Shown here in pieces: positions 9,665 to 19,563 of a stretch of DNA of 64,000 bases (position 1 is its first letter; each line of letters begins with the position of its first letter). The stretch spans positions 124,001 through 188,000 of the forward strand of contig NZ_JAGEKP010000004.1 of NCBI RefSeq assembly GCF_017565305.1. Reading direction: 5' to 3'. The position numbers and the translations under genes are program-made. The DNA is from Leifsonia sp. TF02-11 (lineage in GTDB: Bacteria > Actinomycetota > Actinomycetes > Actinomycetales > Microbacteriaceae). The notes under the pieces were generated by a model, which saw only the letters and a program-made list of their open reading frames with translations, was not told the origin of the DNA and did no database searches.

Positions 9665-11004
9665 GTCGCGAGCCGTTTCGCGAGGCTGCGCTGGAGGTCC
9701 TCCAGGTAGCCGATGGTGAGCACGCTGAGATCGGCCACCCGGCGCAGGGTGGGCACGGCGCCTGCGTCGCAGGCGATGGCCACCACGTCGACGCCGAGCG
9801 GGAAGTGGGCTGCGGCCGAGCGCAGCTGGGTCGCGGTCACCGTCGACCCGCACACTAGGAAGGCGATCGACGTCCCCGCGGCGTCCTCGCTGGCGACCTG
9901 CGCGAGCTCGGGCAATCGGAGCGCCGCCTCCGCGGTCTCCACGCCGGCCAGGTCGTCGAGCAGTCGGCCCCGCCCGACCGTGCTCAGTCTGCGGGCGCTG
10001 AACACCACGCGCTTGGCGAAGTCGGGGGTCTCCGCGCTTGCCACCACGGACACCGTGCGCGAATCCTGCATCGCCCGCACGCCGAGCGAGCCGGTCGCGC
10101 TCACGGCCAGCTCGAACTCCTCCTCGGAGGCGTAGTCGGCCTCGGAGAGGCTGAGCGCCACCAGCAGATGGCTGCGCCGGGTCTCCTCGAACTGGCGCAC
10201 CATGTAGCTGCCGGTCTTCGCCGTGCTCTTCCAGTGGATGTTCCGACGCTCGTCGCCCGGCATGTACTCGCGCAGGGCGTGGAACGCCACGTCGCTCTGG
10301 GTGAGGTCGCGAGTGGGAGCGCCCTCCAGGTCGCGGACGAACCCGGTGCTCATGCTCGGGATGGCGATGATGCGCGGGTGCACGAACAGGTCGAGCGAGT
10401 CGGCCCACACCATCTCGCGGCGCAGCAGACCGATCGGATCGGCTCGAACCGTGCGCACCGGGCCGATCGGGACGATGCCGCGCCTGCTGGTCGGCACGAC
10501 GAAGACATCCGAGTGCTCCTCGCCGCTGAGCAGTGCGGGTGCGGCGAACGCGGCGAGTCCCGCGCCGACCGGCACCTCCACGCGCACGCCGGGCAGACGC
10601 CGACGCGAGGGATTGCGGACGCTCACCTCCCCCGGCGCCCGATCGCCTACGACGACGCGGTTGGTCGGAAGCGTCAACCCCACGTCGTAAGCGATGCGGC
10701 CCACGAGGTAGAGCGACGCGATCAGCAGGAGCGCGCCGGCAGCCCAGCCCACCACGACGGCTTCCGTCCAGCCCAGGACGTACCCCGCGACGAGCGCGAG
10801 GGCCGTCACCGCCACCATCGACCAGCCGAGGGGGGTGATGATCGCTCCGAGCATGCGCCAGGCCGACGCCACGGACCGGCCGATGGCCGCGCTGGTGCGC
10901 ACGACCCAGACGATCGTGTCGGCGAGCAGCCCGTCGCGCTCGCCGACGATTCGGGCGCGGGCGTTGGTGAGCTCGACCTGGGTGCGGGTGACGGTGCTGG
11001 TCAC
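9661..11004 (-). CDS. DUF58 domain protein
   Basis: 447 residues. An N-terminal cytoplasmic stretch, two close membrane segments (about 55-110), a beta-rich part and the DUF58 signature YMPGDERRNIHWKSTAKTG near residues 245-270. The C-terminal half looks like a von Willebrand A-like fold with incomplete metal-site residues. DUF58 proteins almost always accompany MoxR ATPases and are thought to be their clients or adaptors; biochemistry is poorly known. GTG 11004 forms a GTGA overlap with the moxR stop, and the gene's own stop overlaps the next start, so it is tightly coupled on both sides. Confidence 0.88.
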   Translation of the reverse strand: MTSTVTRTQVELTNARARIVGERDGLLADTIVWVVRTSAAIGRSVASAWRMLGAIITPLGWSMVAVTALALVAGYVLGWTEAVVVGWAAGALLLIASLYLVGRIAYDVGLTLPTNRVVVGDRAPGEVSVRNPSRRRLPGVRVEVPVGAGLAAFAAPALLSGEEHSDVFVVPTSRRGIVPIGPVRTVRADPIGLLRREMVWADSLDLFVHPRIIAIPSMSTGFVRDLEGAPTRDLTQSDVAFHALREYMPGDERRNIHWKSTAKTGSYMVRQFEETRRSHLLVALSLSEADYASEEEFELAVSATGSLGVRAMQDSRTVSVVASAETPDFAKRVVFSARRLSTVGRGRLLDDLAGVETAEAALRLPELAQVASEDAAGTSIAFLVCGSTVTATQLRSAAAHFPLGVDVVAIACDAGAVPTLRRVADLSVLTIGYLEDLQRSLAKRLAT

Positions 11005-12050
11005 ACGGCGGCCCGATCGCTCGGCGGCGGCACCTCGATCAGCAGCTGACCGACCACGCTGGAGGCCGTGACGCCCTCGAACTCGGCCTCGGGATCGAGC
11101 ACCAGTCGATGCGCGAGCACCGGCTCCGCGAGCGCCTTCACATCGTCGGGGGTCACGTAATAGCGGCCGGTGGACGCGGCGAGGGTCTTCGCCGCCCGGA
11201 CGAGAGCGAGCGCGCCGCGGACGCTGACGCCGAGGCGGATCTCGTCGGCCGTTCGGCTGGCGTCGACCAGTCGCGAGACGTAGTCGTTGATGGACGGATC
11301 CACGTGCACGCCGCGCGCCATGTCGGCCATCTCCACGACGGTCTCCGCCGAGATCACCTCCGGCACGACGATCTCGTGCGCGCGGCGTTCTGCACCCTCG
11401 AGGATGCGCAGGGTCGCCTCGTGGTCCGGGTAGCCGATCGACGCCTTCATCAGGAAGCGGTCGAGCTGCGCCTCCGGCAGCCGGTAGGTCCCCGCCTGCT
11501 CGATCGGGTTCTGCGTGGCGATCACCATGAACGGCTCGCCGACAGGATGACGGACGCCGTCGACGGTGACCTGCTGCTCCTCCATGACCTCCAGCAGGGC
11601 CGACTGGGTCTTGGGAGACGCACGGTTGATCTCGTCGGCCAGGACGATGTTGGCGAACACCGGCCCGCGGTGGAACTCGAACGCGCCGGTGCGCTGGTCG
11701 TAGATGTTGACGCCGGTGATGTCGCCGGGAAGGAGATCGGGCGTGAACTGGACCCGGTTGGTCGTCCCGCGGACGCTCTCGGCCATGGCCCGCGCGAGCG
11801 ATGTCTTGCCGGTGCCGGGAAAGTCCTCGAGGAGCAGATGCCCCTCGCTCAGAAGGGCGGTGAGCGCGAGCCGGATGACGTGCGACTTGCCGAGGAGGAC
11901 GCGGTCGATGTTCTGCACGAGGCGGTCGAACACGCCCGCGAACCAGCCGGCCTGTTCGGGGGTCATCGTCATGCTGTGGCCTCTCTCGGGGTGCGTGAGC
12001 AGCGCCGCGCTCGCGCGCGCGCCGTCCTCAGTATGCCGTTCCTCGCTCAT
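11001..12050 (-). CDS. MoxR-family AAA+ ATPase
   Basis: 349 residues from ATG 12050. Walker A is FPGTGKTS, Walker B IVLADEINRASPKTQ, with sensor-1 ATQNPIEQ and the arginine-containing MoxR segment LPEAQLDRF. MoxR proteins are cytosolic ATP-driven chaperones that act on partner complexes encoded nearby, usually DUF58 and vWA proteins. ATG 12050 is favoured because it makes an ATGA overlap with the giant surface-protein gene. An internal ATG at 11972 (MTMTPEQ) has a weak GAGAGG upstream and would give a more typical 323-residue protein, so the N-terminus is uncertain by 26 residues. Confidence 0.92.
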   Translation of the reverse strand: MSEERHTEDGARASAALLTHPERGHSMTMTPEQAGWFAGVFDRLVQNIDRVLLGKSHVIRLALTALLSEGHLLLEDFPGTGKTSLARAMAESVRGTTNRVQFTPDLLPGDITGVNIYDQRTGAFEFHRGPVFANIVLADEINRASPKTQSALLEVMEEQQVTVDGVRHPVGEPFMVIATQNPIEQAGTYRLPEAQLDRFLMKASIGYPDHEATLRILEGAERRAHEIVVPEVISAETVVEMADMARGVHVDPSINDYVSRLVDASRTADEIRLGVSVRGALALVRAAKTLAASTGRYYVTPDDVKALAEPVLAHRLVLDPEAEFEGVTASSVVGQLLIEVPPPSDRAAV

Positions 12051-15000
12051 TGCATGCCTGAGGCCGGATACGACGTGGCGTACGTGGCGCTCCCGACGCG
12101 CACCGTGACGGTGAGCGACGGGTTCGCGGCGCCGGGCGGCGCCTGACAGGTCGCGGTCTGCCCGACCGGCGGCATCGGTGCCTCCGGACCGTTGCCGCAG
12201 CTGTAGGTGACGAGCGTGTAGCCAGAGCCGGTCGGCCAGCTCGTCCAGCTGAACGTGCTCGTGGTCGCGTCGTAACGCGGGCCGCCGATCGCGGTGCTCA
12301 CGGCGACGCCCATCCGCGTGCTGTAGTTCTGCGGCGAACAGAGCTGGGAGCCGTCCGGATACGTCTCGCAGATGCTGGTGATGCTGAGGGTCAGCCCGGT
12401 GCCGTAGTGTGCTCCGTTGCCGCCTGCGACCATTCCGCTCGTGCCGGACAGCTGGCCGTTCTCGACCACGCCGTTGTCGCCGACGAGCTGGTAGTTGACG
12501 ATCGGGCTCGAACCGCTGCCGTTCTGATAGTCGACAGCGGCCTGGAAGTCCCACGTGTTCGTGAAGTTCTGCGCCGGGCCGGTGATCGTCACGCTGCGCA
12601 CGGATCCCGGCTGCTGGCGCTGCGTCGCCGAGACGATGGTGCTCGGCGTGCAGCCCTGGCCGTTGTAGGCGTAGACGACGAAGTTGTAGGTCTGGTTCGC
12701 GCTGAGCCCGCTGAAGGTGGCGCTGCCGCCCTGGACCTGCTGGAACGTCGACGAGGTCGGGTCGACGTGGAGGACGGGCTGGCCCGACTCGACGCCGGTG
12801 ACGCTGCAGCCGGGCTGCGCACCACCCTGGAAGACGCCCGCGTAGTACGCGATGACGGACTTCCCGTTGGGGGTGAACACATTCGGCCACGTGAGCGTGG
12901 CACTGGATCCGTCGACATTGTTCGGCGCCGCGACCGGCGCAGTACCGGTCAGCAGCGGCGCTCCCGCCGGGACCCCGCTGCCCGAGGTCGAGTTCCACGT
13001 CGTGCGACCCTGGTAGAAGTCGTTCCGGCTGGCGATGCTGAAGCCGATGGACACGCCGTTCGCGATGGAGGCGTCGACCACGTTGAGCGCATAGCTGCCG
13101 CTGTCGCCCGGGGAGACCTGGAGGGCGTTGGCGATCCCGCCGACCGTCACGACGTAGGAGGTGATCGGGCTGGCGCCCGGTGCGTCCGCCGGTCGGTTCC
13201 AGGTGATCCTGAGGCCGTTGTTCAGCGGGGTGTAGTTCACGTTCGCCGGCGCGTTCGGCACCACGTCCGACCACACGGGCTCCACATAGCCGGTCGGGTC
13301 GGACAGACCGAGGGCGTTGCGGGCGCGCACCGCGAGGGTCACCGCGTTCGCCCTGCCGTTGCCGGGCGTCGTGATCGCACACACCGTCGTGCTGCACTGC
13401 GTCGTGCCGAGCACTGCGCCGGAAGCCGCACTGCTCATCGTGACCTCGAAGCCGGTGATGGCCGAGTTGTTGAACGCCCCCGGCGTCCAGCTGAGCGTCA
13501 GGCTGCGGTCGCCGATCGCCGAGACCTGGACGTTCGTCACCGGGGCCGGACGGTCTTGCACCGACACCGTCACCGTGCCCCAGGTATATCGATCAGGGTC
13601 GTTCGTGGCGTCGGCGACCTCGTACTGGAGCGTGGTGTCGACCGGGGCCGCCGTGCTCGAGACCGAGATCTGCAGCACCGAGTTGTCGGAGCTCGGGGTG
13701 ATCGAGACGCCGTCGGGAAGCGACCCGCCGAGACCGCGGACGGCCAGGACGCGCAGCGGCTTGTTCGGGAACGGGTTGGTCGCCGCATCGTTGGCGAGCA
13801 CGTCGACCGTCGTCGTCTGTCCGCGCGGGGCGATGACCCGGTCGGGCTGCGGGCTGGCGAGCGGGCGCGTCGACGGGACGATGTTGAGGTCGATGCGGCC
13901 GGCCTGGCCCGCGTTCACCGCGTCCTTGACCCCGATGGAGATCGAGGGCGTGCTCCCCTTCTGCACGTCGGCGCCGACGGAGATCGTGAGCTTCTGGCCG
14001 GAGAGCGACAGCGAGACGCCGTCGGGTCGCGGGTTCTGGACCGTGTACTGGAGCTCGGCCTGGTCTTTCGCGTACGGGTAGCTCGTGAGCTTGGTGAGAT
14101 CGACCGTCTTCGACTGGCCGGGCTCGAAGTCGATCAGCGCCCCGGTGAACACCGGAGGCTGATTCTCGCGCGGCGTGACATCGATGGGCAGCACGATCGT
14201 GGCGACATTGCCGTTCGGGTCGTTCGCACTGCTGCCGTCCGTCACCTGGAACGAGATGCTCGCCGGGCCGAAATAGCGGCTGGAGGACGTGTACTGCAGG
14301 GTGTCGGAGTTGACTACCAGGTCGTCACCGTTGGCGTGCGTCGCTCGCACCGTCGCGGCGTCGGTCAGCTTCACCTTGCGGCCGCCGACGGCGACGATGT
14401 AGTCGTTCAGGTGGATCGTCAGCGTCTTCTCGCTGACCACCGAGAGCGTGGGTGCACCGCGTTTGAGCTGCGGCAGGGCGTCGTCGTACCCCGGGAGCCG
14501 CACGAAGCCGTACCCGGCGTACGACTCGTCGTCCGGGTTGGCGACTTTGAACGGGATGATCTGGCTCTTGGCCGTGATCGCGACGCGGATGCGCTTGTCC
14601 GAGGTCACCTGGGCCGTGTTCCCGTAGCCCGGCACGATCGAGAGCTTGAGGGATGAGACCGGCCCGTCGGCGAAGAACACGTTCGACAGAGCGTTCACGT
14701 CGACGGTCTCGCGTCCGAGGATGTCCGAGAGCCCGAGCACGGTGTCGGACACCACCGGACGCGCGGGCGGGGCGTTCTTGTCGACCGTCACGCGCAGGAA
14801 CGCCTGGCTGGTGCCGCCGCGTGCGTTCTGGATCGTGTAGAGGAATCCGTAGGCGCCCTCCTGCTGCGGAGCCGTCACCACCACGATGTCGCCCTGGATC
14901 TTGGCCTTCGCCTTGCCGTCGAGCGAGGTGACCGCCGTGACGCTCAGCGGGCTGCCGTCCGGATCGGAGTCGTTGGCGAGCACCTGCACGCTGAGGGTCC

Positions 15001-17956
15001 GTCCCGGGCGGGTGGTGACGTCGTCCTCGACGGCGACGGGGTTGCGTGCCCCGTCGACGCGGGGCGCGATCCCGACGCGCACGGTGCCGGTCGCTCTGGC
15101 GCCGAGGGCATCCACGACGGCATAGGTGAAGGAGTCCGTCCCCGCCGCGTACTCCCCCGCCTGGAAGTCCATCCAATCGCTGCCGGAGGCCACGACGGCG
15201 CCCTTCTGCGGGTTGGACTCCTGGCCGATGAACTGCACGGAGTCGCCGTCGGGGTCGATTCCGGAGAGCGGGACCGTGATCCGCACCGTGTCCCCGGCGA
15301 GCACGCGAGCCGTGACCGTCTTGGGTACTGGCGGGTTGTTGGTCGCCACGTCGCGCTCGCGGACGGCGATATTCACCTCGGCGGTGGCCCACTGCCCGTC
15401 CGCGCCGTAGACGCGGTACGCCGCGGTGTAGTTGCCCGGCTTCGATGGCGCGAGGTACCGCAGGTGGTCGCCGCTGGCGAACAGCAGACCTGCTCCGGCG
15501 GGCAGCGGTGTCGCGAGCGTCGGGTCCAGGGTCAGCTTGTCGCCGTCCGGCTGCACGTCGTTTGCCAGCACGGGGATGTCGACGACGTCGTCCACCCGGA
15601 CGGCCACGGAGTCCGGCGCGGCGATGGGCGGCTGGTGCACGGTGAGAGGCGGGAGCTGGACGACGGTCACCGTGCCCTCGGTGTCGGCGAGGCCGTTGCT
15701 CAGGCGGTAGTGGAAGTCGACGGGCTCGCTGAGCGGCCGCGTCAGCGAGACGCGCAGCGTCCGCTGCTGGAGCACCTGGACTTTGATGCCGGTGGCGAGC
15801 GCGGGGTCCGTGACCCCCGTCACCAGGAGCACGCCGCCCGACGGGTCGATGTCGGTGGACAGCACGTCGACGTCTTGCGTCGACTGCTCGCGGATGAAGG
15901 CGGTGTGCGGCACCGCGATCGGCGTCGCCTTGGCTCCGGGAGGCGCTTTCACCTCGACGCGCACGGTTCCCGTCGTCGTGACGACGCCGTCGGTCACCGA
16001 ATACTCGATGTTGTGCGTCCCGGCTTGGTCGGACGTGAAGCGGAAGGTCCCGCCCTGGTAGTCGGGCGTGATCGTGGCGTCCGCTTTCGACGGCACGGTG
16101 CTCAGCCGCACGACGCCGTTGCCGCCGCGCACGTGGTCGAGCGGACGGATCGTCGCCTCCTGGCCCTGATAGGTCACCACCGCGAACGGATCCGCGATGA
16201 TCGGCACCTGCCCCGGCGGCTGAACCGTCACCGCCAACTGGCCGGAACCTTCGGCTCGCCCGTCGGAGAGCACCAGCGCGACGTCCTTGAGGCCGCCTCC
16301 CGTTCCGTGGTCGGAGTAGGCGACCTGCCCCTGCGGGGTGAAGGTCACCGTGTCGGGAGCGGGAACCGTCGCGCTCGCCAAGTAGAACGGATCGCCGTCT
16401 GGGTCGTAGCAATCGCCGAGGACGGACGTGGTGACCCTGCCGCCGGCCTGCACCACCGCCTTCGCCGTGCGGACGCACACGGGAGGCGAGTTCTCGTTCG
16501 GTGTGCGGACGGTCACCGTCACGTGCGCGGTCGCCGTACCGCCGCGGCCGTCCGAGATGGTGTAGTCGAATCCGATGGTGCCGCTGGCGGTCGCCGGAAG
16601 CGAGATCTGCAGCATCTGGTCCGAGTTCGTCAGCTGGATCGTCCCCTGGTCAGCGGGGATCGCGGTGAACGAATCGATCGTCAGCACGTCGCCGTTCGGG
16701 TCGTAGTCGTTGAGGAGCACCGGCAGAGGCGTGACGCGTCCCGGCCGGGCACCGAACTGGTCGTCGACAGCGACCGGGGGCTGCTCCTGCTTCGCATATT
16801 GCGGTGTCGTGTCCTGCTTGGACTGGTCGACGAGCTCCTGGGTGGTCTTCTTCGAGATCAGCTCGTCCCAGTTGTCGATCCGCGCGTTGCCCGTCTGAAC
16901 GGCCCAGGACACCCCGGAGCGGGAGTCGTTGAGGACGACGCGGTCGCGATTCACCCGGAACGAGAGCACCGCGTTGGGCGGCACCTCACGCAACGCGCTC
17001 GTCGTTCCCGCCGCCGACGAGGAGCAGCCGCGCCACACGGCGCCGGAGTTCCAGGCGGCGTAGACGCAGCCGGCCACCGTCACCGGTGCCGCAGGCGCAC
17101 CGGACGCCGTGCCGAGCACCCGCGTCGGCGCGGAGCCGTCGAGCGGGACGCGGACCAGCCCCGAGGAGGTCGCGATCCACACCGCCGTCGCGTCGCTCGA
17201 CGGCTCTTGGAGGATGGCGTCGGTGTCGGAGCCGAGCACCCTGGCGAGGTTCACGGCGCCGGTGCTGGTCCACAGAGTCTTCTGGTCCGGGTCGAACATC
17301 GCCCACCGGCCGCCGGCCGACGTGAGCTGTGAGTGCGCGCCGTCGCCCCGCGACGGCACCTTCACGGTCGAGCTCGCCGGCTGGTCGCCGCCGAGGTCGA
17401 TCCGCACCAGGTTGCGGGAGCCCGGCTGGTACACGAACAGCACACCGGAGGGATCCATCGCGGAGACGGCACGACCGCCGAGATCGATCGTCGCGGCCGA
17501 TCCCGAGTTGAACTGGTCGAGCAGGTCCATCGACGTCAGCCACAGCTGCCCGGTCGTCTGCGACAGCATCGCGACGTGATTTCCGGAAACGGCGACCTGC
17601 GGCGACCGCGGCGGCAGGGCAACCGATTTGCCGGCCTCGGCGGTCGCCGGATCGACGACCGCCGCCGTGTTCGCCTCCTTGTCGAGCAGCAGCACGTTCT
17701 CGCCGTCCTGCACGACGTCGAGCGCCTCCCCCGTGCCCGCGACGATCGAATTCAGCGAGTCGATCTCGGTGTTGGCGCGGCCGAGCGCCTTCTTCGTGTC
17801 GCTCGCCACCCACACCGCCGCGTCGTTCAGCTGGAGGTGTTGCGCACTGTAGCCGCCCGAGACCACGGCGAGCGTCGTCACCAGCGCGGCGACGACCGTG
17901 CCGCTGAGCGCCGTCGCGGCGACCGACTTGTGGGCGAGCAGCCACGACCGGATCAT
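12047..17956 (-). CDS. Giant Ig-like/cadherin-like and FN3 repeat surface protein
   Basis: 1969 residues, the largest gene here. A short cytoplasmic start, a single hydrophobic anchor at about 11-34, then a repetitive beta region to about 345 that may be a propeller. Next are many Ig- or cadherin-like repeats carrying Asp-rich turns (LLNDYDPNGD near 416, DCYDPDGD near 515, DIDPSGG near 704, NDVQPDGD near 805, IDPDGD near 902, NDSDPDG near 995, VLANDA near 1390), likely calcium sites. Four FN3 domains follow from about 1465 to the end. There is no sorting signal, so it is held by its N-terminal anchor and projects into the envelope. The ATG at 17956 overlaps the kinase stop (ATGA). Adhesin, wall scaffold or sensor are all possible; function unknown. 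Confidence 0.85.
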   Translation of the reverse strand: MIRSWLLAHKSVAATALSGTVVAALVTTLAVVSGGYSAQHLQLNDAAVWVASDTKKALGRANTEIDSLNSIVAGTGEALDVVQDGENVLLLDKEANTAAVVDPATAEAGKSVALPPRSPQVAVSGNHVAMLSQTTGQLWLTSMDLLDQFNSGSAATIDLGGRAVSAMDPSGVLFVYQPGSRNLVRIDLGGDQPASSTVKVPSRGDGAHSQLTSAGGRWAMFDPDQKTLWTSTGAVNLARVLGSDTDAILQEPSSDATAVWIATSSGLVRVPLDGSAPTRVLGTASGAPAAPVTVAGCVYAAWNSGAVWRGCSSSAAGTTSALREVPPNAVLSFRVNRDRVVLNDSRSGVSWAVQTGNARIDNWDELISKKTTQELVDQSKQDTTPQYAKQEQPPVAVDDQFGARPGRVTPLPVLLNDYDPNGDVLTIDSFTAIPADQGTIQLTNSDQMLQISLPATASGTIGFDYTISDGRGGTATAHVTVTVRTPNENSPPVCVRTAKAVVQAGGRVTTSVLGDCYDPDGDPFYLASATVPAPDTVTFTPQGQVAYSDHGTGGGLKDVALVLSDGRAEGSGQLAVTVQPPGQVPIIADPFAVVTYQGQEATIRPLDHVRGGNGVVRLSTVPSKADATITPDYQGGTFRFTSDQAGTHNIEYSVTDGVVTTTGTVRVEVKAPPGAKATPIAVPHTAFIREQSTQDVDVLSTDIDPSGGVLLVTGVTDPALATGIKVQVLQQRTLRVSLTRPLSEPVDFHYRLSNGLADTEGTVTVVQLPPLTVHQPPIAAPDSVAVRVDDVVDIPVLANDVQPDGDKLTLDPTLATPLPAGAGLLFASGDHLRYLAPSKPGNYTAAYRVYGADGQWATAEVNIAVRERDVATNNPPVPKTVTARVLAGDTVRITVPLSGIDPDGDSVQFIGQESNPQKGAVVASGSDWMDFQAGEYAAGTDSFTYAVVDALGARATGTVRVGIAPRVDGARNPVAVEDDVTTRPGRTLSVQVLANDSDPDGSPLSVTAVTSLDGKAKAKIQGDIVVVTAPQQEGAYGFLYTIQNARGGTSQAFLRVTVDKNAPPARPVVSDTVLGLSDILGRETVDVNALSNVFFADGPVSSLKLSIVPGYGNTAQVTSDKRIRVAITAKSQIIPFKVANPDDESYAGYGFVRLPGYDDALPQLKRGAPTLSVVSEKTLTIHLNDYIVAVGGRKVKLTDAATVRATHANGDDLVVNSDTLQYTSSSRYFGPASISFQVTDGSSANDPNGNVATIVLPIDVTPRENQPPVFTGALIDFEPGQSKTVDLTKLTSYPYAKDQAELQYTVQNPRPDGVSLSLSGQKLTISVGADVQKGSTPSISIGVKDAVNAGQAGRIDLNIVPSTRPLASPQPDRVIAPRGQTTTVDVLANDAATNPFPNKPLRVLAVRGLGGSLPDGVSITPSSDNSVLQISVSSTAAPVDTTLQYEVADATNDPDRYTWGTVTVSVQDRPAPVTNVQVSAIGDRSLTLSWTPGAFNNSAITGFEVTMSSAASGAVLGTTQCSTTVCAITTPGNGRANAVTLAVRARNALGLSDPTGYVEPVWSDVVPNAPANVNYTPLNNGLRITWNRPADAPGASPITSYVVTVGGIANALQVSPGDSGSYALNVVDASIANGVSIGFSIASRNDFYQGRTTWNSTSGSGVPAGAPLLTGTAPVAAPNNVDGSSATLTWPNVFTPNGKSVIAYYAGVFQGGAQPGCSVTGVESGQPVLHVDPTSSTFQQVQGGSATFSGLSANQTYNFVVYAYNGQGCTPSTIVSATQRQQPGSVRSVTITGPAQNFTNTWDFQAAVDYQNGSGSSPIVNYQLVGDNGVVENGQLSGTSGMVAGGNGAHYGTGLTLSITSICETYPDGSQLCSPQNYSTRMGVAVSTAIGGPRYDATTSTFSWTSWPTGSGYTLVTYSCGNGPEAPMPPVGQTATCQAPPGAANPSLTVTVRVGSATYATSYPASGMQ

Positions 17957-19383
17957 GGCGAAGCGGTCCTCTGCACGCACTTCTGCCCGCTCGGCGACCC
18001 GGTCTTGCCGTCGCGGTTGACCGTCACGGTCACGCACACGGTCTCGCCCGGCTTGGCGTCCACGCGGAACTCAGTGGCGCGCTGACTGCTCGGCGGCTGG
18101 TCGTCGACGGTAACCTGGTATGTGTCGCCGCTCTCGATCCCCGGGTCGCTCCACGTGAACACGATGGTGCTCGCGGAGACCCGGCCGCTCAGGTCGCGCA
18201 CCGTCGGGATATCGTTCGCGGCACCTGCGCGCACCAGGACGACCGCGGCCGTCACCCCGAGGACCACCACCAGCAGTGCGCACGCAGCAAGCGAGATCAC
18301 GAGGGCTCTGGACACCCGGGACGGCGTAGCGGGCGGCGAGGTCGGCGAGCTGCCGATGCTCTCGCGCACCATCGTGCGCGTCGGGGTGCGCGTGGTCGCC
18401 GCGGCCGCAGCCGGGGCCTTGCGCCGCCGGCGTTGCGATCCGGGATCGACGGCGACGACGCCCTTGACCCTGGTGCGCTCCTCCGGGTCGTCGGCGGTGG
18501 CCAGCGCCCAGTCGTCCATCGCGACCTCGATCGGCGTCTGCGGCAGGCCGAGCTCGGCCTCCACGGACTGCAGTTCGCGGATCAGCTCGAGCGCGCTGCG
18601 CTGGCGCGCCGACGGCTTGCGCGACATCGAGCGCATCAGGATCTGTTCGAGCCTCGGCGGAACGTCCGGGCGCCCGATGGGCTGGGGACGGCCCTTGGTG
18701 ATGCGCTGGATGAGCTCGGCGGACGTGTTCTCTTTGCCCGGTTGCTCGAACGGCGACCGGCCGGCCAGCAGCGAGTAGATCGTCGCCCCGATGGACCAGA
18801 CCTCGCTCGCGATGGTGCCGCTCGTCTCGTCGAGCAGCACCTCGGGCGCCGACCAGGGGATGGACAGCCCGATCGCTTCGGTGACGTCGGCCTCGCTCAA
18901 CGTCGCCGCGATGCCGAAGTCGCTGAGGACGGGATGGCCGTACGCCGTTGTCAGGATGTTCGACGGCTTGATGTCGCGGTGCAGCACTCCCGCGCGGTGC
19001 GCCGTCTCGACCGCGCTCGCGATGCGGACGCCGATGCTCAGCACCTCGGGTACGGCAAGCGGTTCCGACCGGTAGCGCTGCCCGATCGCCGACGAGCAGA
19101 GCTCCATGACCAGATAGGGTCGACCATCGGCCGACACGCTCGCCTGATAGACGGTGAGGATCGACGGGTGCGTGCTCAACTGGGCCATCAGATTGGCCTC
19201 GGCCTGGAACATCTGCTTCACCTGGCTCGTGACGACCTCGGCGAGCATCACCTTGACCGCGACCTGGCGGCGCGGCATGTTCTGCTCGTACAGGAACACG
19301 TCGGCGAACCCGCCCGAACCGAGCACCCTGACGTACGAGAAGCCAGGCAGGTTCGGCGGCTGTGAAGGCAAGCGCCGAGCCAA
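17953..19383 (-). CDS. Membrane Ser/Thr protein kinase with FN3-like ectodomain
   Basis: 476 residues. Hanks-type kinase domain about 15-280: Gly loop GSGGFADV, Lys44 (AVKVM), catalytic HRDIKPSN with Asp137, SDFG with Asp155, and SAPEV. A proline/threonine-rich linker, one membrane segment at 360-384 and an 80-residue extracytoplasmic FN3-like domain (TFTWSDP-like core, closing disulfide possible between two Cys) follow. PASTA repeats of PknB are absent. The activation loop lacks the TxxT pair of mycobacterial PknB. Start is TTG 19383, supported by a strong AGGAGG six bases upstream (within 19388-19395). Phosphatase and two FHA genes in the same block suggest a complete phospho-signalling set. 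Confidence 0.9.
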   Translation of the reverse strand: MARRLPSQPPNLPGFSYVRVLGSGGFADVFLYEQNMPRRQVAVKVMLAEVVTSQVKQMFQAEANLMAQLSTHPSILTVYQASVSADGRPYLVMELCSSAIGQRYRSEPLAVPEVLSIGVRIASAVETAHRAGVLHRDIKPSNILTTAYGHPVLSDFGIAATLSEADVTEAIGLSIPWSAPEVLLDETSGTIASEVWSIGATIYSLLAGRSPFEQPGKENTSAELIQRITKGRPQPIGRPDVPPRLEQILMRSMSRKPSARQRSALELIRELQSVEAELGLPQTPIEVAMDDWALATADDPEERTRVKGVVAVDPGSQRRRRKAPAAAAATTRTPTRTMVRESIGSSPTSPPATPSRVSRALVISLAACALLVVVLGVTAAVVLVRAGAANDIPTVRDLSGRVSASTIVFTWSDPGIESGDTYQVTVDDQPPSSQRATEFRVDAKPGETVCVTVTVNRDGKTGSPSGQKCVQRTASP

Positions 19384-19563
19384 GCAGCTCCTCCTGTCGT
19401 CGGCCGGACGCGATCGCAGCGGCGAAGGCGTTTCCCAATTGTAGGCAGCAGGCGGAGGCGCTCAGGGAGCCGGGACCCGCACTGGGGACAACTCGATTAC
19501 CCCCAACTCGGGGGGCACTTCGGCGTGCCGTGCGGGCTGTGGAGGAGTGCTGTACGACGGGGG
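19384..19563 (-). promoter_or_regulatory. Gap before the kinase gene with a candidate internal promoter
   Basis: The only sizeable gap (180 nt) inside the eight-gene block. On the minus strand a near-consensus -10 hexamer TACAAT lies at 19443-19438, about 55 nt upstream of the TTG start; the matching -35 is weak (CCTGAG at a 17-nt spacing). It could let the kinase, giant protein, MoxR and DUF58 genes be expressed apart from the phosphatase. A small GGCAC/GTGCC hairpin is also present near 19515-19530. Confidence 0.4.

Noticed and set aside
15464-17332. A 622-residue plus-strand open frame inside the giant surface protein gene.
   Set aside because: Arginine-rich with no motif, antisense to a gene with clear repeat domains.
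12047-18037. A longer start for the giant protein upstream of 17956.
   Set aside because: The ATG at 17956 gives an ATGA overlap with the kinase gene, while the extra residues are charged and unlike any signal sequence.
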